From JAXMAR01 sp046350295 (GTDB lineage: Bacteria; Planctomycetota; Planctomycetia; Gemmatales; Gemmataceae), in the NCBI GenBank assembly GCA_046350295.1, contig JAXMAR010000020.1:54753-118752 (forward strand): a stretch of 64,000 nt of DNA, read 5' to 3'. Positions within the stretch are counted from its first letter, which is position 1; each line of letters starts with the position of its first letter. The notes under the pieces are model-generated. The model saw only the letters and a program-made list of their open reading frames with translations, made no database searches and had not been told where the DNA came from. The translations under genes were made by a program, and so were the position numbers. This document shows, piece after piece, positions 28,149 through 37,790 of the stretch.

Positions 28149-29486
28149 ATGCGATCCTTCGATGTGTGGCAGGGACTTGTTCTGGTGGCGGCTCCTCTTT
28201 CCAGTGCATGTCCAGCCAAACTCTGGCGGGCGACACTGCGAAGCGGGCCGACGAAAAGCGGCTGTCTGGGCAAAGCTTCCGCGGGCCGAACAGGCGCCGG
28301 CGTCAACGACGACAAGAACGTCCCCCTCACCTTCGACGACAAGGAAAACATCGTCTGGAAGGTCGCGGCGCCGGGCAGCGGCAACTCCAGTCCGATCGTC
28401 TGGGGCGACCGTCTGTTCCTCCAGGCCGCCAGCGGCGACGGCAAACTGCGCAGCCTGCTCTGTTTCGACACGGCCGACGGCAAAACTCGCTGGCAGAAGA
28501 GCATCCCCGCCGCCCCCGCCAAGATTCGCGCCGATAGCTCCTTGGCGTCTTCCACGCCGACGACCGACGGCAAGGCGGTCTATGTCTCGTTCTGGGACGG
28601 CAAGGTCATTGTGCTCGCCGCCTACGACTTCAATGGCGCCACGCTCTGGAGCAAAAAACTCGGCGTTTTCAACAGCCAGCACGGCCCCGGCGCCTCGCCC
28701 ATCCTTTACAAGGACACGCTCATCCTCGCCAACGACATGGACAAGGACGATTTCTACACCAAGGTTCCGAATCCCCGCCCGTCCATGCTGATGGCGTTCG
28801 ACAAGCGGACCGGCGAGCTGAAATGGGAGGTTCCGCGCGCAGCCGAACGCGCCTGTTATTCCGCCCCATTCTTGCTGCACAAGGCGGGGGCCAAAACGCC
28901 TGAGCTGGTCGTCACCAGCACGACAGCGGTGACCGGCTACAACGTCGAAACCGGCGCCAAGCTCTGGGAGGCGAAGGGTTGGCAGGAGCACGCTCTCAAG
29001 GCGCCGATGCGGACGGTCGCATCTCCCGCGCTCGCCGGCGATACCCTATGCGTCTGCTGCGGCGGCGACGCCGGCCGCTTCGCCATCGGCCTGGCGCTTC
29101 CCGTGGCCGGCAAACGAGAAACGCCGGAGCGTGTCTGGGAAAACCGCAAGGACTTTCCGTACGTGCCGAGCCCCCTCGCACGCGGCGACCACTTCTACTT
29201 CGTCAACGACGCGGGCCTCGCCGGCTGCTACCACGCTTCTAGCGGGAAGCGCGCGTGGCTCGAGCGCCTCGGCGACGGCTTCCACGCCTCCCCCCTTCTG
29301 ATCGATGACAAGATCTACGCCGTCAGCACTGCGGGCGAACTCTACGTCCTCGCGGCGCAGCCGACCTTCCGCCTCCTCGCACGCAGTGATCTGGCCGAAA
29401 CAGTCCGCGCCACTCCCGCGGTCGCCGAGGGTCGCCTCTACATCCGCGGCGCCCGCCATCTGTACTGCATCGGCAAAGGCCGTTGA
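28149..29486 (+). CDS. Exported PQQ-type beta-propeller protein
   Basis: A protein of about 445 residues with a hydrophobic N-terminus (VWQGLVLVAAPLSSA). PQQ/BamB-like blades follow: NIVWKVAAPGSGNSSPIVWG, LLCFDTADGKTRWQKSIP, MLMAFDKRTGELKWEVP, YNVETGAKLWEAKGW and HASSGKRAWLERLGDGFHAS. It is probably a structural or redox-free propeller, common in planctomycetes. A stretch of about 60 bases near 28205-28300 probably carries two compensating indels. In the neighbouring frame it reads AGDTAKRADEKRLSGQSFRG, which is the usual FRGPNG lead-in of this family, whereas the current frame reads unrelated Cys-rich residues. The gene ends 18 bases before the next gene, so the two are likely one operon. 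Confidence 0.8.
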   Translation: MRSFDVWQGLVLVAAPLSSACPAKLWRATLRSGPTKSGCLGKASAGRTGAGVNDDKNVPLTFDDKENIVWKVAAPGSGNSSPIVWGDRLFLQAASGDGKLRSLLCFDTADGKTRWQKSIPAAPAKIRADSSLASSTPTTDGKAVYVSFWDGKVIVLAAYDFNGATLWSKKLGVFNSQHGPGASPILYKDTLILANDMDKDDFYTKVPNPRPSMLMAFDKRTGELKWEVPRAAERACYSAPFLLHKAGAKTPELVVTSTTAVTGYNVETGAKLWEAKGWQEHALKAPMRTVASPALAGDTLCVCCGGDAGRFAIGLALPVAGKRETPERVWENRKDFPYVPSPLARGDHFYFVNDAGLAGCYHASSGKRAWLERLGDGFHASPLLIDDKIYAVSTAGELYVLAAQPTFRLLARSDLAETVRATPAVAEGRLYIRGARHLYCIGKGR

Positions 29487-29504
29487 ACGAAAGGCCGGCT
29501 TCGC

Positions 29505-31981
29505 ATGCGTCCGTCCCTCCTCATTCTGGCTCTCCTCGGTATGACCGCTGGCCGCGATGAAGCGCTCGCGCAACCGTGGACCACGCCCCATCCGACGGAC
29601 GCGCCGAAGCGCCACGTCGAGACAATCGCCGTCGGGCGGCATGTCTACGTGGTCCGCCAAGGCGGCACGATGGACGGGACCAATTGCCGCTCCCCCATCG
29701 GCGTCGGCATGAGCGACGGCCCGGCCATCGAGCAGACCTGGGAGTCCAACCGCGCGGTGCGCCTCGAGAACACGGGCGACACCGACGTGATCAATCCCTG
29801 GCTCTCCAACGGCCGCAACGGCTTCCGCACCATGGCCGAGATCGTGGCGTCGGCGCTCAAGCCCGGGATGACCGATCGAGAGAAGGCCCACGCGCTCTGG
29901 TTTCAAGAGATTCGCCATCGCTACCACTGGGCCGGCGACAACAACGAGCTGGGCGATCCGGTCAAGGTCTTCAACATCTACGGGCACAACACCTGCGGCA
30001 ATGACTCCATCTGCCTCGCCGGCCTGTGGAAGCGTGCGGGGTTGAAGGTGACTCCCGCGCGGGTCGTCGGCCATTGCGTGACCCAGTGCTACTTTGACGG
30101 CCGCTGGAACCTTTTCGACGGCGACATGCATTCGATGTATCTCCTGCGCGACAACCGCACCGTCGCGTCGGAGCAGGACCTCGTCCGCGACCACGACCTC
30201 ATCAAGCGCTCGCACACACAGGGGATCCTGAACCCGGACCGGCGCGCGAACGACGAGTGGGAGGCGTCGATCTACGTCTTTGACGGAGCGCCCGCCGGCG
30301 ACCGCAATTGCGCGCAGGATACCACCATGAACATGACGCTACGTCCCGGCGAAGCGCTCACCTGGCGCTGGGGCCCTGCGACGCCGCTCAAGTATCACGG
30401 CCAGAAGCCACGGTATCCCGACCTCATCTGCAACGGCCTGTGGGAATACCGGCCCAACTTCGCCCGCGACGTGTGGCGAAAAGGCGCCGTTTCCGTCGAT
30501 GGGGTCCAAGTGAAAGACGGACAGCTAATGGCCGAGGAAGGCAAGACCGGCACGATCACCTGGATCGTTCGCAGTCCGTACGTTTTCGTCGGAGGCCGCC
30601 TGGAGACGGAGGGAAGCGGAGCGAAGTTCTCGCTGTCGTGGGATGGGAAATCGTGGCTCGAAGCCGGAACGGATCTCGACCGGCACTTTCCGCCCGCTGG
30701 CACGGCGCGCTATGAATACCACCTCCGCTGCGAGCTGGGCGCCGGCGCCCACCTCAAGCGCCTGAGCATCGTCAACGACATTCAGATGGCGCCGCTCGCG
30801 CTGCCCGCGATGTCGGTCGGGGGTAACGAGTTCGTCTACACGGACCAATCTCCGGGGAAACGGCAGGTGCGCGTCACGCACGACTGGGTCGAGCGTTCCG
30901 CCTCACAGCCGCCGGAGGCGCCCCCCGCGCCCACCTTTCCCCCGGACCAGGAAGACGTCGAGGGCACGAAGATTGTCTTCCGCTGGCAGGCGCCCAAGAG
31001 CGCAGACGGTGTCGGCGACTACCACTTCGAGCTCTCGGATCGCGAGGACATGAGTTGGCCTTTGTCGCCGAACTTCTACAAGCTGATCTCGAAGACGGCC
31101 GATCGCGGCAAGTCGCAGTACACCTTGCCGCATGAAGGGCTGCTGGCGGTGGACCGGACCTACTACTGGCGTCCGGGCGAAGAACGCAAGGGGTTTGGGG
31201 GCCCTGGAGCGCCACCTGGAACTACGCCGCCGGTCCCCTGGTGGCCGTGGCGTTGCGGCTCGCTGTCGATTCCGAGCGTGGCGCCGGCGTCCGCCGCAGC
31301 TGGAAACCGGGTGATCGTCCCGGACACGGAGGACCGGCGACGTACCGCGTCTACGGCAGCGACGAAAAAGGCTTCACGATCAGCGACGAGCCGTACCGGG
31401 CCGTGGTCGGCGTTTCGAAGCTGGTCTCCCCGGATCGCCCCGCCAACTTCGTCACCGAGGTTTCAGCGACCGAGGCCGCGGTGATCGGCGCCGACCTCAA
31501 GTCGTCCAACGCCAATCGAGCTTTTTACCGTGTCGTGGCCGTGGACGAGAAGGGGAACCGCAGCGGCGCCTCGGATTTCGCCGAGGCGGGGCGGCCGATC
31601 TTCTGGTCGCGGCCGGTCACGGTCGCGCGGGTCGGAGCGGAATACCGGTACGCTCTTGCGGCGATCCGGTCGCTCGGCGACCTGCGTACGCGGGTCGTGG
31701 GCGGCAAGGAAACCATGAACTACTGGGACATCGAGGCCCCGCGTTTCGCCCTTCGAGACGGCCCCGCCTGGCTCAAGATCGACGAGCGGACGGGCCTGCT
31801 CTCTGGTATCCCCGATGCCCCCGGCAAGGTCGTCATCACCGTGAGCGCGACCATTGATCGAGAGGTCCGCAAGCTGGATGAGCGCGCGCTGAGCTGGGGC
31901 GTGGAGAAGGAAGTGGCCACGAGCACGCGGCGTCTGGGAGAAGCCAGGCAAACCTTCACGATCGAGATCGCTCCGCGCTGA
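29505..31981 (+). CDS. Exported transglutaminase-like protein with fibronectin/Ig-type C-terminus, one frameshift
   Basis: Signal peptide (SLLILALLGMTAGRDEALAQ), then a transglutaminase-like domain with a plausible triad. C164 lies in NTCGNDSICLAGLWKRAG, H190 in VVGHCVTQC and D205 in WNLFDGDMH. A beta-rich middle follows, then Fn3-like segments (TKIVFRWQAPKSADGVGDYH, VDRTYYWR). At about 31190-31250 the frame shifts. The true continuation in other frames reads VRAKNA and ATWNYAAG, then joins 31241-31981, where a further Fn3-like part (YRVVAVDEKGNRSGASDF) and a putative cadherin-like Ig end (APRFALRDGPAWLKIDERTG) are intact. The whole would be about 825 residues. Probable role: peptide or isopeptide bond work at the cell surface. 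It follows the PQQ-type gene by 18 bases. Confidence 0.8.
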
Positions 31982-32259
31982 ACCGCGCCAATGGCGCCCT
32001 GGTCCTCGAGTTTGTCGACTGCTGCAACGTATTGCGATTGGAGGCGCCTTGGGCTTCGGACTCGTTTTCGAGCATCGATCCCGTATACTACCGGCACATC
32101 TGTCTTTTGCCTTTATGCCCTCCCCGCGCCGCTTGCAGTTCGCCCCGGCAAAAACCGGCGTGTTTCGCGACGCAAGACGAACCGTCGTCTGTGCGTTGCG
32201 AGCCCGTCGCAACCACGGCTCGTAACCCACATCCCGGTCCGTATCATCGAAGGATTGCC

Positions 32260-34006
32260 ATGTTTCGTACCCTGCTGTTCCGCCGACCGTCGCCCCGTCC
32301 CGTCGCCCGAACGCCGCGCCCGCCCGCAGCTCGAAGCGCTCGAAGATCGCTGCCTCATGTCCGCCGACCCTGTCCTGCACTGGAACGAGGTCGCCCTGCA
32401 TGCCGCCGTCGTCGACCACGGCATCGGCGCTCCTGGACTCCAGTTCGGCCCCACCCGCACCGGCCGCGCCCTCGCCATCGTTCAGGGCGCTGTCTTCGAC
32501 GCCGTCAACTCCATCCAGCCGCAATACGCCAAATACCTCATCCAGATTGCCGACGCCCAGGGCGCCTCGATCGACGCCGCCGTCGCCGAAGCCGCCTACA
32601 CCACGCTCGTCAGCCTCTATCCGTATCAGCAGCCCTATTTCGACACCGAACTCGCCGCCTCCCTCCAGAACATCCCCACCGACGCCAAGATCAAGGGAGT
32701 CGCCGTCGGCGGCACGGTCGCGGGCTACATCCTCAACGTGCGCGCCGACGATCGCTCCGCCGTCGACGCTCCCGGTCAGCCTTCGACCTACATCTACGGC
32801 CAGCAGCCCGGCCAGTGGCGCGCCGATCCGCTCCACTCCAACCCGGCGCCGCCGCCGCTGACACCGAACTGGGGCGCCGTCACCCCCTTCGTTGTCCATA
32901 GCGCCACGCAGTTCGGCGCCCCGCGGCCTCCCGCCCTCACCAGCCTGGCCTACGCCCTCGCCTACGAGCAGGTCAAGGCCGTCGGCGCCCTCGACAGCGC
33001 CGTCCGCACCGACAACGAAACCGACATCGGCTTCTTCTGGGGATACGACGCCCAGCCCGGCCTGTGCGCCCCGGTCCGCTTCTACAATCAAATCGCCGAG
33101 GAGGTCGCCAAGAAGTTCCAGAACAGCGTCGCCGAGAACGCCCGCTTCTTCGCCCTCGTCAACTTCGCCCTGGCCGACGCCGGCATCACCTGCTGGAACG
33201 ACAAGTACCGCTACGATCTCTGGCGCCCCATCACCGCCATCCGCGAAAACGACCCCGGAACCGGACCCACCGGCCTCGGCTCCGGCAACCGCTTTCTCGT
33301 CGGTCAAGGCGACCCCAACTGGGAGCCCCTCGGCGCCCCCGCCGACAACGGCGGCGGAACCAACTTCACGCCTCCCTTCCCCGCCTATACCTCCGGCCAC
33401 GCCACCTTCGGCGGCGCCGCCTTCAAGATCATGGAGGACTTCTATCACACCGACATCATCCCCGGCGGCCTCACCTTCATCTCCGATGAGTTCAACACCA
33501 TCACCGTCGACCAGAACGGCATCCAGCGTCCATTGCGCGAGCGCACCTACAACTCCTTCAGCCAGATGGCCGGGGAGAACGCCCAGAGCCGCATCTACCT
33601 CGGCATCCACTGGCAATTCGACGCCATCGAAGGCATCCGCTGCGGCGACGGCATCGCCGACTACATCTTCACCCACGCGCTCAAGCCGCTGACCGGCGGG
33701 CGCCCCGTGGCCATGCCGTCACTGAATCCAGTCCTTCAAATCGCGATCGCCGTCGCGCTGGAAGACGTGGCGGCGCACGGCGGCCTCGGCGGGCACGACT
33801 TCTTCATTGCCGGCGAAACGCGTTCTACCGCTGTCCCGTCGCCCCTTTCCGGCCCGCGATCCGCCAAATTCTCGGCGCCGGTCAACCTGGTCAGCCGCGA
33901 ACACGACGCCGAGCCCACGCTGGGCTGGCTGCAATCGGCTCACGCCCACGGCGCGAACTTCGCCGATCTATTCGGCGATATCTTCGCGTTCGACTACGGC
34001 TGGTGA
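32260..34006 (+). CDS. Vanadium-dependent haloperoxidase / PAP2-type exported protein, frameshift in the leader
   Basis: The body is a clear haloperoxidase/PAP2 relative of about 560 residues. The vanadate/phosphate pocket is complete: KYRYDLWRPITAIR gives lysine and arginine, FPAYTSGHATFGGAA gives the SGH motif, and RIYLGIHWQFDAIEGIRCG gives the late arginine and histidine. The N-terminus has the planctomycete motif LEALEDRCLMS. The start MFRTLLFRRPSPRP at 32260 has GAAGGA a few bases upstream but is one frame off from that motif, so a single indel lies near 32310. The open frame does extend upstream to 31991, but without signal features. Family members oxidise halides with peroxide, or act as acid phosphatases. 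Confidence 0.88.
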
Positions 34007-34110
34007 TAGACGCTGCGCAGGTGGTGGGGCCGGTGAGTCCGGTCGGAAAGCGCCGGAGCGGCCACGCAACGACCGATCTCCCACGCCAGGTCCGGCTCAG
34101 TTCGCCGAAC

Positions 34111-34500
34111 CTAGTGGGGATCCGAGCCGCTCGCTTGGTCCGGCGCGGTCCACCAGCGCCAAGCGATCAGCGTGCCGAAGAGGATGCCGCAATTGTCGAA
34201 GCCGACGTCGAAGAGGTTGCCGTCGCGGTGGGAAGTGAAGAGTTGGAGGTGCTCGGTGATGGTGCCGTGGGCCATGATGAAGAACATCAAGAATGGACGG
34301 AAGCGCGTTGGGATACGTAGCCAGCCACTGAGGATGGCGAGAATGGTGTAGCACGTGACGTGGACCGTCTTGGCGACGATGTAGCGGCGGCCAATATAGT
34401 GCTCGGTCGTTTGGACCAGCTCTTCGGGGACGGGGAAAAGCAGAAGATACGTCCAGAAGCCGAGGAAGGCGACCCAGATTAGCCAACGATAGAGCTTCAC
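34111..34500 (-). CDS. VanZ-like membrane protein
   Basis: A 129-residue protein with about four membrane helices: WLIWVAFLGFWTYLLLFPVP, a second around VHVTCYTILAILSGWL, a third in FRPFLMFFIMAHGTITEHLQ and a fourth in CGILFGTLIAW. The TEHLQLF and NLFDVGFDNCGI motifs fit the VanZ-like family, small membrane proteins named from a teicoplanin-resistance gene but mostly of unknown role. GTG at 34500 is the start, with GAGG 7 bases before it. It lies downstream of the S46 peptidase on the same strand, separated by a strong inverted repeat, and is convergent with the haloperoxidase gene. Confidence 0.82.
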   Translation of the reverse strand: MKLYRWLIWVAFLGFWTYLLLFPVPEELVQTTEHYIGRRYIVAKTVHVTCYTILAILSGWLRIPTRFRPFLMFFIMAHGTITEHLQLFTSHRDGNLFDVGFDNCGILFGTLIAWRWWTAPDQASGSDPH

Positions 34501-34587
34501 GAGCGAACCTCGGCGCGGAGACGAGGGATGTAGGCAGCTTACGGAACACAGCGAGCGGCCAACAAGCCGTCAGCCGCTCGCTGTCGA

Positions 34588-34637
34588 CGTGGGGCAGGCC
34601 GCCTGGTCTGCCGGCAGGCCAGGCGGCCTGCCCCACG
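34588..34637 (-). terminator. Perfect 19-base inverted repeat after the S46 peptidase gene
   Basis: CGTGGGGCAGGCCGCCTGG at 34588-34606 is the exact reverse complement of 34619-34637. The loop itself holds CTGCCGGCAG, another palindrome (34608-34617). It begins 15 bases after the peptidase stop. No T-run follows, so it is either a REP-like dispersed element or a Rho-independent-like stop without the U tract. Confidence 0.65.
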
Positions 34638-34652
34638 AGAATCCAAGAGCGA

Positions 34653-36719
34653 TCACTTTCGTCCGCCGCTGATCAATTCATCGGCGACGTGGGCGCCGCC
34701 GTAGATGGAGCGCAGCGCCTCGGTGATCGCCTGGGTGCAGACGGCGACGGAGCGGGCATCGGCCTCGGTGTAGACGAAGTCCCAGACGAGGGACTGGATG
34801 TTGCCGTCGAAGATGAGGCCGACGACGTCCCCCTTGCGGTTGACGACGGGGCTGCCGGAATTGCCGCCGATGATGTCGTTGGTGCAGACGAAGTTGAAGG
34901 GGACCTTGAGGTTGATGTCCTTCTTGTGCTTGAGCCAGCTTTCCGGCAGGTCATAGGGGGGCTGGTTGTCGTTGGACGCGGAGCGTTCGTAGGCGCCCTT
35001 GATGTGCGTCTGGAAGGGGATCTTTTTCGTCCCCTCGGTGTAGCCCTTGACGACGCCGAAGGAGAGCCGCAGCGTGAAGGTGGCGTCGGGGTAGACGCTC
35101 GTTCCCTCTACGTCGAACTTCACCTGGGCGATCTGGTCGTACGCTTGCCGGCTCGGTTCGGTGACCTCGTTCTCGAGCGTTTGCCGGACCTTGCGGGCGG
35201 CCGGATCGACGAGGCGGGCCAGCTCGATCATCGTGTCCTTGGAAGCGGCGACGGCGTCCTTACCGCCGTCATAGAGGCGCTTGCGTTCCTTGGGATCGAA
35301 GAGCTTGGTCCCCTGGACGAGGAGGGCGGCGCGCTGGGCGGGGGACTTGCCGTCGAGGATCTTGCGGACAAGCGGGTCGCCGTAGCCGAGCTGCTCGGTC
35401 ATCCAGCTCAGGGCGTCTTCGAGCTTGGCCAGCTCCCAGTTGTCGTAGATGGGCGCCTTGGAGAAGAGGGCCAGCTCGAGGCTCTTCCGGTTCGCCTCGC
35501 TGAACTCGGGCAGCCGCTTCTCGTTGGGCTTGGCGTATTCCTCGGCGGCGCGGACGATGGTGCGGGCGTGGCTGAACAGGCTTGTGTTGAAACCGGCCGC
35601 CTGCTCCAGGACGGTATGGCGGACGATGTTCGCGAGCCGGACCTTCTGGGCGGCGGCGATGATCTGCCAGGGATCCTTGCCCTTGGAGTCGAGCTTGGCC
35701 GCCGCGGCGCGGAGCTTTTTCTCCAGGGTCATCTTGGCGGCGAACATGTCCGGGTCCTGCAGGCCGGCCAGGCCGCCCATGCGGGCCTTGCGGCTGTTGG
35801 CGACGGTGAACATGAAGTCCTTGGCGCGGCGCTCGAACTCCTGGCCCTGGCCGCCGAAGACGCTGGCCAGGACTTCCCAGCGGTTCAGCCGCTGAAGCAG
35901 ATAGGGGTAACCCTTGTCGCGCAGGTATTCCAGCTCGGCGACGGTGTTGAGCCGGCTGGTACGGCCGGGATGGCCGGAGACGAAGACCAGCTCCTCATCC
36001 GAGACGCCCTTGTTGTTCCACTTGAGGAAGTGCGTAACCTTGACGGGCTTGCCGTCCTCGTAGACGCGGAACAGGGTGACGTCGAGGTCATAGCGCGGGT
36101 AGGCGAAGTTGTCGGCGTCGCCGCCGAAGAAGGCGATGGCTTGCTCGGGGGCGAAGACGAGGCGGATGTCGGTGTAGCGCTTGTAACGGTAGAGATGGTA
36201 CATGTTCCCCTGGTAAAGAGTGACCACCTCGCTGTGCATGCCGGTCTTCTTCTGCGCTTCGGTCTCGATCTTGTTGATGATGGCGCGGCGGGCCAGAGCG
36301 GCCTCGGCCGGCTTCATGTCCGGCGTGACCGCGGCCTTGACCTCCTTGGTGACGTCGCCGATCTCCATCAACACGTAGAGCTCTTCGCCGAGGCACTTCA
36401 ACTCCTCGGCCGGAGACTTGGCGAGGAAGCCGAGCTTGAGCAGGTCCTTGTCCTTGGTGGAAAGCTTCTGGATGGCGGTCGAGGCGACATGGTGGTTCGT
36501 CATCACCAGGCCGTCGGCGGAGACGAAGGAGCCCGAGCCGTGCGGGAAGCGGACGGACGACTTCTGCAGGTGGTCGAGCCAGTCGTCGGTGATGTCGAAG
36601 TCGTACTTCGATTTGAGGATCTTGCGCGGGGGGTTGTTGAAAAGCCACATGCCTTCATCCGCGGGGGAAGGGGGACAGAGGACGAGAACCAGACCGAACG
36701 CCAGGAGGACACGTCGCAT
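34653..36719 (-). CDS. S46-family dipeptidyl peptidase (DPP7/DPP11-like)
   Basis: An exported serine peptidase of 688 residues. Signal peptide RRVLLAFGLVLVLCPPSPAD is followed by DEGMWLFNNPP, typical of the family. The chymotrypsin-like triad can be read as His in VMTNHHVAS (about residue 74), Asp in DADNFAYPRYDLDV, and Ser in GGNSGSPVVNRKGDVVGLIF (about residue 621). The helical insert between the two halves is of normal size. Such enzymes remove dipeptides from peptide N-termini in the periplasm, feeding on protein. The start at 36719 is chosen for the signal peptide; the longer frame to 36902 adds a leader without features. The residue that sets DPP7 versus DPP11 specificity was not resolved. 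Confidence 0.93.
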   Translation of the reverse strand: MRRVLLAFGLVLVLCPPSPADEGMWLFNNPPRKILKSKYDFDITDDWLDHLQKSSVRFPHGSGSFVSADGLVMTNHHVASTAIQKLSTKDKDLLKLGFLAKSPAEELKCLGEELYVLMEIGDVTKEVKAAVTPDMKPAEAALARRAIINKIETEAQKKTGMHSEVVTLYQGNMYHLYRYKRYTDIRLVFAPEQAIAFFGGDADNFAYPRYDLDVTLFRVYEDGKPVKVTHFLKWNNKGVSDEELVFVSGHPGRTSRLNTVAELEYLRDKGYPYLLQRLNRWEVLASVFGGQGQEFERRAKDFMFTVANSRKARMGGLAGLQDPDMFAAKMTLEKKLRAAAAKLDSKGKDPWQIIAAAQKVRLANIVRHTVLEQAAGFNTSLFSHARTIVRAAEEYAKPNEKRLPEFSEANRKSLELALFSKAPIYDNWELAKLEDALSWMTEQLGYGDPLVRKILDGKSPAQRAALLVQGTKLFDPKERKRLYDGGKDAVAASKDTMIELARLVDPAARKVRQTLENEVTEPSRQAYDQIAQVKFDVEGTSVYPDATFTLRLSFGVVKGYTEGTKKIPFQTHIKGAYERSASNDNQPPYDLPESWLKHKKDINLKVPFNFVCTNDIIGGNSGSPVVNRKGDVVGLIFDGNIQSLVWDFVYTEADARSVAVCTQAITEALRSIYGGAHVADELISGGRK

Positions 36720-36895
36720 GGGAGTCTCCGGTGTCTGAGTCGCTAGTTGCGTGGAGAAAGGAATGCTAGCCGCCGCGGCCGCCCACGTCCAGACGCCCGA
36801 AGAGACCAGAGCAGCCCGTCCCCGAGTGTCCAGGAGGGGCGCCCGGCGACCTCTCCTCCATATTCTGGCAATCTGGAGAAAATGGGCGATCCTCC

Positions 36896-36925
36896 TTGAC
36901 AATCGCGGAGACGCGGCCCTACTAT
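36896..36925 (+). promoter_or_regulatory. Sigma70-type promoter upstream of the TIGR03000 gene
   Basis: TTGACA (36896-36901) and TACTAT (36920-36925) are 18 bases apart, close to the housekeeping consensus. The gene at 37111 would get a leader of about 180 bases. The rest of the 391-base gap between the divergent peptidase and this gene shows no other feature I can name. Confidence 0.55.
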
Positions 36926-37110
36926 CAAAGCGTCAAATTCTGATTCGCCACTGATTCGCCCCCCGGCCGATCCGCAGTCCTCGCCTCCTCGCTCGCCCTT
37001 TCCTGTTCGCCCGACCGTTTGTGACCATGCCTCGTCGACCCTGCGCGCGTTCCTCGGCGTGGAGCCGGGGGAGTTCATACCGGTGTTCGCCCACGAAAGG
37101 AGCTCCAGAG

Positions 37111-37692
37111 ATGTTCAGCGTCGTCTTGATGGCTGCGATCACGAGTGGCGCGGAGACTCCGGACTTCGGCCGGCGTTGTTGCGGCTGCTGTTCCGGTTGC
37201 TACGGGTGCTCAGGCTGCTACGGAGGCTGCCACGGCGGACGCCGTTGCCACGGCTGCTACGGCTGCTGCGGCGGCGGCTACTACGGCTGCACGGGCGGCT
37301 GGGGCTGCAGCGGCGGCTGCAGCGGCGTTTATTACGGCGGCCCCGGCGTCTACGGCCCCGGCATGGGCGGCGGCACGATCATCGAGCGCAAGGACATGCC
37401 GAAGGGCAAGGGATCGGAGGAGGAGATCAGCGCTCCGGCCACCATTGTCATCAACCTCCCGGCGGAAGCACGGCTGACTGTCGACGGGAGGCCGACCACG
37501 TCAACGTCGGAGCGGCGCGTCTTCACGACGCCACCGTTGAGTCGGGACGCTCAGTACACCTACACGTTCCGCGCCGAAGTGGCACGGGATGGTCGCACGG
37601 TCGAGGAGTCCCAGGACGTGATTGTCCGCGGCGGCCAGGTGACGAACGCATCCTTCAATCTGGCGACGGCAGGCGGCGTCGCCAGCAGGTAG
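37111..37692 (+). CDS. Cys/Gly-rich TIGR03000-domain protein
   Basis: A 193-residue protein. After a short leader (MFSVVLMAAITSGAE) comes a stretch of about 60 residues with some 15 cysteines spaced by glycine and tyrosine (CSGCYGCSGCYGGCHGG, CHGCYGCCGGGYYGC). A C-terminal TIGR03000 domain follows, known only from planctomycetes. It reads APATIVINLPAEARLTVDGR, STSERRVFTTPPL, YTYTFRAEVARDG and ESQDVIVRGGQVTNASF. AAGGAGC lies about 9 bases before the ATG at 37111. The Cys-rich part could form disulfide cross-links or bind metal, perhaps in the cell envelope; this is inference. Confidence 0.85.
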   Translation: MFSVVLMAAITSGAETPDFGRRCCGCCSGCYGCSGCYGGCHGGRRCHGCYGCCGGGYYGCTGGWGCSGGCSGVYYGGPGVYGPGMGGGTIIERKDMPKGKGSEEEISAPATIVINLPAEARLTVDGRPTTSTSERRVFTTPPLSRDAQYTYTFRAEVARDGRTVEESQDVIVRGGQVTNASFNLATAGGVASR

Positions 37693-37730
37693 CGCCTCAA
37701 GCGTGAGGTCGCGTGACCCACGCAGAAAGT

Positions 37731-37770
37731 GGCGGTCCCAGGATTCGTCCTGGGCCCGCCATTTCCTTTT
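37731..37770 (+). terminator. Intrinsic terminator
   Basis: GGCGG-T-CCCAGGA, loop TTCG, TCCTGGG-CC-CGCC (37731-37760) is followed by ATTTCCTTTT. A stable tetraloop hairpin with a T-rich tail lies 38 bases after the TIGR03000 stop. The facing MFS gene ends at 37791, so the hairpin may serve both. Confidence 0.75.
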
Positions 37771-37790
37771 GCGTTCGCTTCGTCTCCGGC

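Noticed and set aside
31463..33676. Minus-strand open frame of 737 codons across the haloperoxidase
   Set aside because: No recognisable domain; the plus strand holds all haloperoxidase active-site motifs.
34689..36746. Plus-strand open frame of 685 codons opposite the S46 peptidase
   Set aside because: Antisense shadow; the peptidase triad and signal peptide are on the minus strand.
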